Source: JBBDYH01 sp040901795
Lineage (GTDB): Bacteria > Planctomycetota > Planctomycetia > Pirellulales > JALHPA01
DNA length: 23,085 nt
Assembly: GCA_040901795.1 (NCBI GenBank)
Contig: JBBDYH010000091.1
Coordinates: forward strand, 1 to 23,085
Direction of reading: 5' to 3'
How positions within the stretch are numbered: the stretch's first letter is position 1; each line of letters begins with the position of its first letter. This document shows positions 16,602 through 23,085 of the stretch, in pieces. The notes under the pieces were generated by a model. That model was not told the DNA's origin, made no database searches, and was given only the letters and a program-made list of their open reading frames with translations. Position numbers and translations under genes: made by a program.

Positions 16602-16761
16602 CCAACTGGGCAATCGTTTTGTCTGCCGTCGGCGGCGAGACGCCCAGCCGTTCCGCAGCACGTGTGACAGTAACATACGGGTTGATGAACAGCTCATCGA
16701 GGAGCACGACTGCGCGGTGCTCGCTGGCGAGCTTCGCCTTATTTGCATCGCGGAGAGCTCT
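16588..16761 (-). pseudogene. fic: Inverted C-terminal remnant of the Fic protein
   Basis: On the minus strand 16761-16588 reads RALRDANKAKLASEHRAV, then LLDELFINPYVTVTRAAERLG, then VSPPTADKTIAQLVKAG. This is the winged-helix end of Fic family proteins (LLD-LF-NPYVTV--AA--LGVS-PTA---I--LV-AG). It faces the N-terminal piece head to head, so the gene was split by an inversion with loss of the catalytic middle. It was probably part of the same gene originally; two different fic genes cannot be excluded. Confidence 0.7.
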
Positions 16762-16976
16762 GGTTCATTCGCGATGCGGTCCGCGCGGCTGCAACCGCCT
16801 TACAGGTCCGCGCTCACGACTACCAGACCTTCGAAGAGTTTGAGCAGATTTCCCAATCGATGGGAAACGAAGTACTCCTGACGCAGCCCAGGGTTATCCG
16901 CGTCGAAGACCCCTACCGCGACGTGGAACGTCTGTTCCAAGAACTCGTCGAAGTGGAGAGCGAAGCCGCAACATGA
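16743..16976 (+). CDS. Unrecognised C-terminal fragment coupled to hsdM
   Basis: A frame reading HRGELWFIRDAVRAAATAL, then YQTFEEFEQISQSMGNEVLLTQPRVIRVEDPYRDVERLFQELVEVE. It is well formed from about 16750 on, without a convincing start (only TTG 16743), so it is likely the end of a larger gene whose front was lost at the inversion. The end L--PR-----DP--D-ERLF-ELV recalls DUF3037-type proteins, but I am not sure. Its TGA overlaps the hsdM ATG by four bases (ATGA at 16973), a sign that both were once translated together. Confidence 0.45.
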   Translation: MHRGELWFIRDAVRAAATALQVRAHDYQTFEEFEQISQSMGNEVLLTQPRVIRVEDPYRDVERLFQELVEVESEAAT

Positions 16977-18090
16977 GCCAAGCGACCTCGTCCGATCAAC
17001 CCAGCCTGCTCCAATCCCGCCAAGCAATCGACTCCGCCGTCTGGTCGGTGTGCGACATCCAGCGCCGCAGCAATTGCGCCTCGGCAATTCAGTATGTGCC
17101 GGAGCTGACCTGGATTCTGTTCCTGCGGATTCTCGACGAGCGCGAGCGGCAGGAGGCCGAGCAGGCGGCCGCCGTTGGCGACAATTACATGGAATCGCTC
17201 GAAGCCCCCTACCGCTGGCGCGACTGGGCGGCCGAACCGCCGCGCGAAAATGGCAACGGGAAGAACGGCAACAATGTAGACCGCACACTCCGTGTGCGCA
17301 ATAGTAGCCATCACGCTCCGCGTGATGATGCCCCTCGCGGAGCGACAGGATTATCGGGCGGCACACCGATTGTGCTGCCGACATTGCAGGAGCCCGGCTG
17401 GAAGCGAAAGCAGTTGACCGAAGGCGGCACGTTCGGCTCGTTCTTCGCCTTCGTCAACGGTGAACTGCTACCGTATCTCAAAGGTTTGAAGAACCGCCCC
17501 GCCGCCACCGAAAAGCAAAAGGTCATCAGCGAAATCCTCTCCGGCGTAGAGCGCGTCCGCGTCGACACCGAGAAGAACTTCCTCGATGTGCGCTCGAAGG
17601 TCCACCATGTCCCCGACGACATCGACGCGCAGCACTACTTTCTCTTGAGCCAGATCTACGAGGGGCTCTGCGCACGCAGACGTTCTTCGGCCGCGAGAAG
17701 GAAAACCTGGTCTACCCCATCGCACTGGCGAACCTGGTGTTGCACGAGATCGACCGGCCGAATATCTGGCACGGCAATACGCTGACCGGGCACGTGATCT
17801 ACGACGGCCTGTTCAAAGACGCTCCCGCGCAATTCGACGTGATCCTCACCAATCCCCCCTTCGGCGGCAAGGAAGGCGACGATGCGCAGTGGCACTTAAG
17901 AGTGCCCCTACCGCTCTTTGGCAACTTAACGCACAGCTCATTCGCTCTGGCGATACGTTCCCGCTTGTCGCGCGCCCGCCCGGTCGAACGGCGGTTGGAT
18001 GCGTCGATTCCGCCGACATCAAAGTGCGCTCAAAACTGCAATAATTCGCCGCCCACCCAGCCGCGGCAATCGACCGAAATACTGCCCTGA
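16973..18090 (+). pseudogene. hsdM: Broken type I methyltransferase subunit HsdM
   Basis: Residues 1-230 from ATG 16973 are a good HsdM N-terminal domain (AVWSVCDIQRRS, YVPELTWILFLRILDE, EGGTFGSFFAFVNGELLPYLKGL). At about 17670 the frame jumps from IYEGL to TQTFFGREKENLVYPIALANLVLHEI in another frame: roughly 90-100 residues usually found between them, including EFYTPR and the AdoMet motif DPACGTGGFL, are gone. Motif IV survives as ILTNPPFGGKEG near 17849-17884, then homology ends and the frame drifts to a stop at 18088-18090. Lacking motif I and the rest of the catalytic domain, it cannot methylate. A hairpin repeat is also inserted near residue 105. Confidence 0.88.
17282..17345. repeat. 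Triple hairpin element inside hsdM
   Basis: Three palindromes follow each other: CGCACAC-TCC-GTGTGCG (17282-17298), CATCACGC-TCC-GCGTGATG (17309-17327) and TCGC-GGA-GCGA (17335-17345). All have a three-base TCC/GGA centre and perfect arms. The protein read through it (RTLRVRNSSHHAPRDDAPRG) is unlike HsdM, so it looks like an insertion that kept the frame open. Similar TCACGCTCCGCGTGA units are common between genes in this phylum (from memory). Confidence 0.75.
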
Positions 18091-18246
18091 GCAAGACTTA
18101 GCAGCCAAAAGGCGTCTTCCGCCGCGAGGAATTGTTTCCGCTCAACCCCCGTTTTTGTGCAACAACTCGCAAAGCGGAAAAAACTCCCTCGCGGCCACGA
18201 GACCTCTCCCCTCATTGAGACGATGCGGGGAAGAACGAGTCAGCCG
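18091..18246. other. Intergenic after the restriction remnants
   Basis: 156 bases, no gene, no terminator recognised for the convergent minus-strand gene at 18247. Probably decayed remnant DNA. Confidence 0.35.
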
Positions 18247-19239
18247 CTACGGCCTCAACACAATCTTGCCCGCCAGCGTGCCCTTCTTCCCAACGGTGTT
18301 TTCCTCCTGCAGCTTATGAGCGGCGGCGGTTTCGCTCAGCGGCAGAATGCGGTCGATGGGCGCCTTGAGCTGGCCGGCCGCCAGCCAGCGGTTGAGGTCT
18401 TCGGCGCAGGATCGTTGCTCGGCAGGCGTGGCCTTGAACATGACAAAGCCGTGAAGTGAACACCCCTTGACATAGAAGGGGCCCACGGGAAACGTCGGCC
18501 GCGCGTCGCGGCCCGCCATCAGGATCATGCGGCCCCGCTCGGCGAGCATTTCGGTGGTCCGCTCAAAGTCCGGCTCGCGGAGCGTCTCCCAATAGACGTT
18601 CACCCCCTCAGGAGCGAACCGCTTGGTTTCGGCAAGCGCGTCCTGCGTCTTGTAGTTGATGACGTGGTCCGCGCCCAGCGCCCGGCAGCGCTCCGTCTTC
18701 GCGTCGCTGCCGGCGGTCGTGACCACGCGGGCGCCGAGGATCTTCGCCATCTGCACGACCATTGAGCCGACGCCTCCGCTGCCGCCGTTGACGAACAGCG
18801 TCTCGCCGCGCTGCAGCTCGGCGTCGCGGACCAGGCCCAGATGCGCCGTGATGCCAACGAGCGCAATCGCCGCCAGGTCTTCGTCGGTCACGCCAGGCGG
18901 CGAGGGGTACAGCCAGTTCTCATCCATGCAGACGAACTCCGCGAACGTACCTTGGCGGCCGAGCAGGCCTTGGTTCGAACCCCAGACGCGGTCGCCCGGC
19001 TTGAACCGCGTGGCGTGCGGGCCGACCTGATCGACGACGCCGGCCACGTCGCAGCCGACGATAAACGGGAACGTGAGCGGCATGGCGATCGCGCCGGCGC
19101 GGATATACGTATCGACCGGGTTCACGGCCACGGCATGGACCTTCGCGCGGACTTCGCTCCCCTTGGGCTCGGGCGTCGCAAGATCGCCGTAGATGATCGA
19201 CTCGGCGGGGCCGGGTTGGTTGATGTAGGCGGCTTTCAT
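18247..19239 (-). CDS. Zinc-independent MDR oxidoreductase, quinone oxidoreductase-like
   Basis: 330 residues, cytoplasmic, start ATG 19239-19237 (MKAAYINQPG, typical of the family). The GroES-like half has VNPVDTYIRAG (40-50), VGCDVAGVV (61-69) and FKPGDRVWG (79-87). The Rossmann half has the NADPH-binding NGGSGGVGS at 151-159, GADHVINYK and a conserved Pro-Leu C-terminal end (RILPLSETAAAHKLQEENTVGKKGTLAGKIVL). The zinc ligands of alcohol dehydrogenases are absent, so NADPH-dependent reduction of quinones or enones is the expected chemistry; the substrate is open. It has no clear operon partner: the next minus-strand gene is 183 bases upstream with repeats between. Confidence 0.92.
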   Translation of the reverse strand: MKAAYINQPGPAESIIYGDLATPEPKGSEVRAKVHAVAVNPVDTYIRAGAIAMPLTFPFIVGCDVAGVVDQVGPHATRFKPGDRVWGSNQGLLGRQGTFAEFVCMDENWLYPSPPGVTDEDLAAIALVGITAHLGLVRDAELQRGETLFVNGGSGGVGSMVVQMAKILGARVVTTAGSDAKTERCRALGADHVINYKTQDALAETKRFAPEGVNVYWETLREPDFERTTEMLAERGRMILMAGRDARPTFPVGPFYVKGCSLHGFVMFKATPAEQRSCAEDLNRWLAAGQLKAPIDRILPLSETAAAHKLQEENTVGKKGTLAGKIVLRP

Positions 19240-19242
19240 TTT

Positions 19243-19263
19243 AGGTTCCGGGTTCAGGGTTCA
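19243..19263. repeat. Short heptamer array upstream of the oxidoreductase
   Basis: Three 7-base units of consensus GGGTTCA (19243, 19250, 19257; the first is AGGTTCC), starting 4 bases upstream of the ATG at 19239-19237. It covers the place of the ribosome-binding site. Confidence 0.55.
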
Positions 19264-19265
19264 GC

Positions 19266-19317
19266 GTTGGAGTTCAGCCTTCAGGCTGTGCAGACAAGCT
19301 AAAGCTTGAACTCCAAC
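19266..19317. repeat. Complete REP-like palindrome
   Basis: 52 bases. The outer arms GTTGGAGTTCA (19266-19276) and TGAACTCCAAC (19307-19317) pair perfectly over 11 bases; the pairing goes on imperfectly through GCCTTCAGGCTG against CAAGCTAAAGCT. The right arm read in reverse is GTTGGAGTTCAAGCTTTAGC, the same sequence found as single arms at 6708, 14347 and 15839. Possible substrate or decayed product of a RAYT such as the one at 13472. Confidence 0.75.
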
Positions 19318-19345
19318 TCGGGGTTTCAGGTTCAAGGCTGTCGGC

Positions 19346-19424
19346 GATCAGCGGTCAGCTTTTAGCTGGCATGTTCGAAGCGCGGAGGGCAAAGCTGATC
19401 GCTGACGGCTGATAGCTGAGAGCT
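19346..19424. repeat. Inverted pair of heptamer arrays at the end of the zinc-ribbon gene
   Basis: Left: units GATCAGC, GGTCAGC and TTTTAGC at 19346-19366 (consensus NNTCAGC). Right: four units of GCTGANN at 19394-19421, plus GCT, which is the same heptamer on the other strand. The right array runs into the stop codon of the minus-strand gene (19425-19423). The two arrays could fold on each other. Confidence 0.75.
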
Positions 19425-19986
19425 ACTTCCGTTCCGCTGCGGTGGCCGGTCGTCGCGGTGGCCGCTTGGGCGTAGCCGGGCGCTTGGGACCTAACATCGT
19501 GATGCCGACAATCGCCAACACCACGCCCACTCCTGCCAAACCAAAGCCAATGAACTCCCAGCGTTTCAGCTCCTCGTAGACCTTAATGTCGTCCAGTTGC
19601 TCCTTGCCCTTCGGGGGCTGCCAACTCCCCACGCCAAGTTGGGAAACCTGTGACCAGAGCGTCCAGGTATCCGCGGCAGGCATGTTGCGAATCTCATCGG
19701 CGAAGTTATCGCTCGAAAGCGCATTGGCAGCGCGAAAGTGCAGGATCAGGCCGAAGGCCAGGCCCGCGATCGCCACGAGGGAACCCAAGAAGATCAGGCT
19801 GTGGCGCGTAGTCCACGATGTCGTGGCGTCGGACGAGGGAGCGGCGGCTGGCTCGAGTTCCCGAATGCGCCGCACGGTCGGCACGTCGACCAACGCGCCG
19901 CACTCGCAGCGCAACTGCCCACCCGCTTCGCCAGTCGTCACGAGGAGCTTACGGCCGCATTGCGAACAGGGGAGGAGGTAGGCCAT
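19423..19986 (-). CDS. Two-helix membrane protein with N-terminal zinc ribbon
   Basis: 187 residues, start ATG 19986. Residues 1-30 are a small zinc ribbon with C7, C10, C27 and C29 (CSQC...CECG). A Pro/Ala-rich linker follows, then helix 1 (about 63-83), a loop of about 60 residues with DTWTLWSQVSQLG, helix 2 (about 145-166), and a Pro/Arg/Lys-rich tail. Such ribbon-plus-membrane proteins are numerous in planctomycetes and have no assigned function. The stop codon overlaps a heptamer array, and another array lies 12 bases before the start. Confidence 0.75.
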   Translation of the reverse strand: MAYLLPCSQCGRKLLVTTGEAGGQLRCECGALVDVPTVRRIRELEPAAAPSSDATTSWTTRHSLIFLGSLVAIAGLAFGLILHFRAANALSSDNFADEIRNMPAADTWTLWSQVSQLGVGSWQPPKGKEQLDDIKVYEELKRWEFIGFGLAGVGVVLAIVGITMLGPKRPATPKRPPRRPATAAERK

Positions 19987-19997
19987 GCGGAGATTAC

Positions 19998-20021
19998 GAA
20001 GGACGAAGGACGAAGGACGAA
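19998..20021. repeat. Heptamer array upstream of the zinc-ribbon gene
   Basis: Three exact units of GAAGGAC (19998-20018) plus GAA; on the minus strand TTCGTCC. It lies 12 bases upstream of the ATG at 19986-19984. Confidence 0.85.
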
Positions 20022-20162
20022 ACTAGCGGAGCCTGATTCTAACGGTTGGCGGCCTCCAACTAAATGACGTACGGCCTTTGGACTGCGGTGACTCGTCACC
20101 GCTTTGGATTTCAGTTTACCGATTGTAAGCACGAGCCGTTGTTTTTGCGGTTGGCGACGTCG

Positions 20163-20193
20163 TTTGAAAAAGAAAGCGGCGACAAGTCGCCGC
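20163..20193 (-). terminator. Rho-independent terminator of the SDR gene
   Basis: GCGGCGAC-AA-GTCGCCGC at 20176-20193 is a perfect 8-bp stem. On the minus strand it is followed by TTTCTTTTTC (20175-20166). It starts 12 bases after the SDR stop codon. Confidence 0.8.
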
Positions 20194-20204
20194 ACTCCAT
20201 ATTC

Positions 20205-20999
20205 CTATGGCGGTACGGCCATGCCGCTCTGGGCCCACCAGGGGAGCGTGTTCCCGCCGTCGATCAAAAGCGCACTGCCGGTCATATATTCGCTGGCCGG
20301 GTCGCAAAGGAACACCACGCCGCGGGCGATTTCCTCGGGTGTCGCCATTCTGCCCCAGGGTAACTTGGCGCCGCGGACGGCAATTTCTTCTTCACGGGCA
20401 AACTTTCGCTCGCCGGGTGTGTCCACCCAGCCGGGATGAACGATGTTCACGCGAACCCGATGTTCCAGCAATTCGGTGGCGGCGGTCCGGGCCATGTGGT
20501 CGGTGGCCGCCTTGGCCATGTTATAGGGCATGGCGTTGGGCACCGGGATGAAGGCATGCGGCGAGCTGATCATCACGATCGAGCCGCCGCCCCCTTGGGC
20601 GATCATCTGCTGCGTGGCGGCGCGGAGCAGGTAAAAGGCGCCCCACATCGTCACGTCGATCGTCCGCCGGAAGCCTTCCATGTGGGACGAAAAAAAGGGC
20701 TCCCGATCGCTGTAAACCGCGTTGGAGACGGCGATATCGACGCTTCCGAAAGTCTCGGCCGCGCGACGGATGAGCTCCTCGACCGTCGCCTGGTCGGCAA
20801 CGTCCCCCTGGACCACGAGTGCTCGACGCCCTGCCTGGCGAATGGCCGTTGCGACGTCGTCAGCCTCGGAAGACGCTTTGTAATAGTTGATCGCCACATC
20901 GGCCCCGGCTTCGGCGAGGGAGATGGCCGTTGCGCGACCAATCCCCCGGCTGGCGCCCGTGACGACAGCCACTTTTCCGTGCAAGCAGTTTGAATTCAT
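20205..20999 (-). CDS. SDR family NAD(P)-dependent oxidoreductase
   Basis: 264 residues from ATG 20999 (TTG 21008 would add three residues). Classical short-chain dehydrogenase: TGASRGIG at 14-21 binds the cofactor, GDV at 65-67, and the catalytic set Ser146, Tyr159 and Lys163 (SS..., PYNMAK). The usual NNAG is SNAV (positions 92-95), a mild deviation. C-terminal WVDTPGE and YMTGSALLIDGG are typical of the glucose/3-oxoacyl reductase-like group. No acidic residue marks NAD over NADP clearly (NYYKASSEAD suggests NADP). It is a single gene with its own terminator; the substrate cannot be told. Confidence 0.93.
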   Translation of the reverse strand: MNSNCLHGKVAVVTGASRGIGRATAISLAEAGADVAINYYKASSEADDVATAIRQAGRRALVVQGDVADQATVEELIRRAAETFGSVDIAVSNAVYSDREPFFSSHMEGFRRTIDVTMWGAFYLLRAATQQMIAQGGGGSIVMISSPHAFIPVPNAMPYNMAKAATDHMARTAATELLEHRVRVNIVHPGWVDTPGERKFAREEEIAVRGAKLPWGRMATPEEIARGVVFLCDPASEYMTGSALLIDGGNTLPWWAQSGMAVPP

Positions 21000-21878
21000 A
21001 GCGGTCAATCTACCCGGTACCCGCCGCGAGACTCAAGCGATGGCGCGCGTTCCACCTGTGCGTCCGCTTCTCATGGGGAGTTTTTTTGACAATTCCGCCG
21101 CCAGACTCTGGACCGGCATTTCGTGGTGATTAGAATTGCAGACGCGAACGGGGAGAACTGAGGCAACGCTTCCAACCGCGTGTAAGATCGTCGTGGTTCG
21201 GTGATCGAGCGCGCTTGGCGGAAACGCGAATCGTCGGCGGGCCTTCATTTTGGCCGCCACTTCGCCTCGGTGCTGAGAGCACCGCAAATAACGAGAGGGA
21301 ACTCAGACTTCCAGCGTGCCACCGAGGGCGAGCTCTAACTCCGTTTATCTCATGACCAAAGTGTCCAGCGCAACGGCCTGGCACTGGGCCATACGGCGGC
21401 GGTTGCCGTAGTAAAGATAAGAGCAGCACAACCGGAGAGATGTTCGCGAATCGGTGGTGAGTGGTGCGAAGCTGGGATGTCTGCACAGATTGCCTAGCTT
21501 TCCTTGATGGTCCGCGTTCGTAATTTCTTACCAAATCGAGACGCAGTCCCGCCTGGTGAGCGTCTGGTGGTAGAATTAGTTGGTTTTCGTGAGTCCGACG
21601 TGGCCATGGCGAGCTTCGTCGGTTTAGTTGATGAAGCGCTGGATGCGCGCCGCGAGTCACGGGGGTCGATCCCGGCCAACCCTAGTACCCCTTTTCGCGC
21701 AGTCCCAAGCGAACCCCGTCATGCGTCATGTCGTTGGAATCCAAGTCCGACTCGCCCCCCTCCTCGTGTCCTGTATCCCTGTTTCTGTTGGCCGCTGGCA
21801 TCGTGACGGCGCGAGCGGTTCCCTTCGTTTCCCTACCAGTAAATTGATTTCCTTCGGCCGAATCTTAGGAGTGTAGCC
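21000..21878. other. Long intergenic region upstream of rpoD
   Basis: 879 bases without a convincing gene. Stem-loops seen: CGGTGCT-GAG-AGCACCG (21268-21284, perfect 7 bp) and TACGGC/GCCGTA (21392-21410). A plus-strand frame from ATG 21507 reads protein-like for some 50 residues (RVRNFLPNRDAV..., LVVELVGFRESDVAMASFVGLVDEAL), then turns to Pro/Ser-rich noise; it could be a small or decayed gene, low support. The rpoD promoter should lie in the last part but is not clear. Confidence 0.4.
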
Positions 21879-23085
21879 TTGTACGACACATTGTTAGACG
21901 AACTCGAAGACGAGGTGACCCCTCACACCGATGATCCGGCGGAGCTCGTCGACAAGTCCGTGGAGCTGGACGTCGTGGACGACGACGATGAGCTGTTGCC
22001 CGAGCCTTCGTCGCTCGATTTGGACGTCGACGGCAGGGCCGATGAGCTCTTGGCCGTCGACGAAGACAGCGAAAGCTGGTCCGACGATCCGGTGCGGATG
22101 TATTTGACGCAAATGGGCGAAATCCCGCTGCTCACGCGAGCGCAAGAAATCGCCCTGGCTCGCAAGATCGAAATCACGCGCGCCAAGTTTCGCCGCAAGC
22201 TATTGGCCTGCGACTACGTGATGCGGATCGCCGTCAAGATTCTCAAGCGCGTGCACAAGGGCGAGCTCCCCTTCGATCGCACCGTGCAGGTCTCGGTGAC
22301 CGATCGCTTGGAGAAAGACCAGATCCTCGGCCGTCTGCCGCACAACCTGCGCACGGTCGAATCGCTGCTGATGCGCAATCGCGCCGACTATCGCCGCGCG
22401 CTCAGCAAATCGGCGCGGCCCGGCGCCCGGGTTGACTCCTGGTCGCGCTTGGCCCGCGGACGTTTACGCGCCGTGAAACTGGTCGAGGAGCTGGGCCTGC
22501 GGACACAACGATTGGAGGGTTGTATCGCGCTATTGCGGAACTTCAGCAAGCGCGTGGATGAGCTCAAAACCCAAATCGTAGCCCATAAGAAGGCCAGGCT
22601 CCCCGCCGCCGCGCGGCAGCCCTTGATCAAGGAATACCGGCAGATTCTCTGGGTCACCCAAGAGACTCCCACCAGCCTGCGAAATCGCGTCAAGAGCATT
22701 AACGAGGTTTTCTCCGAGTATCAACGGGCCAAACGCGGCCTCTCCGAGGGCAATCTGCGTCTGGTAGTCAGCATCGCCAAGAAGTACCGCAATCGCGGCT
22801 TAAGCTTCCTGGACTTGATCCAGGAGGGGAACGCGGGCCTGATGCGGGCGGTCGATAAGTTCGAATACCGCCGTGGCTTCAAGTTCTGCACGTACGCCAC
22901 CTGGTGGATTCGCCAGGCGATCACGCGCGCCGTGGCCGATCAGAGCCGCACCATCCGCATTCCGGTGCATATGGTCGAGACGATGAGCCGCGTGAGGAAT
23001 GTCTCACGGCAGCTCTTGCAGCAACTGGGTCGCGAGCCGACGATCGAAGAGACGGCCAACGCCTCGGGCACGGCGCTCGACGAAA
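21879..23085 (+). CDS. rpoD: Primary sigma factor RpoD/SigA (cut by right edge)
   Basis: First 402 residues of the housekeeping sigma factor, which directs RNA polymerase to most promoters. The start is TTG 21879, set by AGGAG at 21867-21871 with 7 bases between; an in-frame TAG lies two codons upstream. Residues 1-65 are very acidic (runs of Asp/Glu), as in region 1.1. Region 1.2 is DDPVRMYLTQMGEIPLLTRAQEIALARKI at about 69-97. A non-conserved stretch of some 180 residues follows. Region 2 starts near 288: GNLRLVVSIAKKYRNRGL, FLDLIQEGN-GLMRAVDKFEY, the -10-melting segment FCTYATWWIRQAITRAV and RTIRIPVHMVE. Region 3 begins (REPTIEE) before the edge. Regions 3.2 and 4 are outside. Confidence 0.96.
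   Translation, partial: MYDTLLDELEDEVTPHTDDPAELVDKSVELDVVDDDDELLPEPSSLDLDVDGRADELLAVDEDSESWSDDPVRMYLTQMGEIPLLTRAQEIALARKIEITRAKFRRKLLACDYVMRIAVKILKRVHKGELPFDRTVQVSVTDRLEKDQILGRLPHNLRTVESLLMRNRADYRRALSKSARPGARVDSWSRLARGRLRAVKLVEELGLRTQRLEGCIALLRNFSKRVDELKTQIVAHKKARLPAAARQPLIKEYRQILWVTQETPTSLRNRVKSINEVFSEYQRAKRGLSEGNLRLVVSIAKKYRNRGLSFLDLIQEGNAGLMRAVDKFEYRRGFKFCTYATWWIRQAITRAVADQSRTIRIPVHMVETMSRVRNVSRQLLQQLGREPTIEETANASGTALDE

Noticed and set aside
21655..21690. tRNA T-arm-like GGGGTCGATCCCGG
   Set aside because: No TTC in the loop and no acceptor, D or anticodon stem could be fitted.
21507..21806. Possible gene upstream of rpoD
   Set aside because: Only the first 50 residues look protein-like, no ribosome-binding site is seen, and the rest is Pro/Ser noise.

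Overview
The window looks like chromosomal DNA from a GC-rich planctomycete of the Pirellulales type. The main evidence is the giant secreted protein at 7021-13005, which opens with the planctomycete extracellular leader (motif SLEPRHMMAA) followed by DUF4114-like and Calx-beta-like domains. Supporting evidence is the two-helix zinc-ribbon membrane protein, the very loose Shine-Dalgarno usage with several TTG/GTG starts, and the dense palindromic intergenic repeats. No rRNA, tRNA or CRISPR array was seen. All family assignments were made by reading the sequence; no database search was run.

Layout. (1) 1-6704 is a cyanophycin locus. A DUF1854 protein and an ABC exporter with an N-terminal zinc ribbon are on the minus strand. 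They are divergent, across 0.88 kb, from a full-length cyanophycin synthetase (cphA). The end of an immunity-like gene lies at the left edge. (2) 6705-14366 is an inserted-looking block. It holds a 1994-residue Rhs/YD-repeat polymorphic toxin with a WHHIVEQ nuclease-like tip, a small DUF2019-like HEAT immunity gene 17 bases downstream, and a REP-associated tyrosine transposase (RAYT) bounded by inverted GGGTCAGAACTATTTT repeats. The block is bracketed by two copies of the cphA 3' end (130/132 identical), one being the live gene end at 6573 and the other an orphan at 14205. (3) 14347-15858 holds REP-like palindromes, a PAS-LuxR regulator and a small acidic protein. (4) 16008-18090 is a graveyard of a type I restriction-modification locus (hsdR', hsdS', hsdM') with a Fic gene broken by an inversion. 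(5) 18247-20999 carries three minus-strand genes: a quinone-oxidoreductase-like MDR, a zinc-ribbon membrane protein and an SDR oxidoreductase with a good terminator. (6) 21879 to the right edge is the primary sigma factor rpoD, cut by the window end.

How it fits together. DUF1854, the ABC exporter and CphA probably act together on the arginine/aspartate storage polymer cyanophycin or its precursors. The Rhs protein and its neighbour form a contact-type toxin/immunity pair, and its island appears to have entered at the 3' end of cphA. The RAYT shares the window with several copies of a palindromic REP-like sequence (GTTGGAGTTCAAGCTT core), which makes a transposase/substrate relation plausible. 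A second repeat class, heptanucleotide tandem arrays, sits at gene borders at four or more places, twice touching a stop codon and once containing a start codon.
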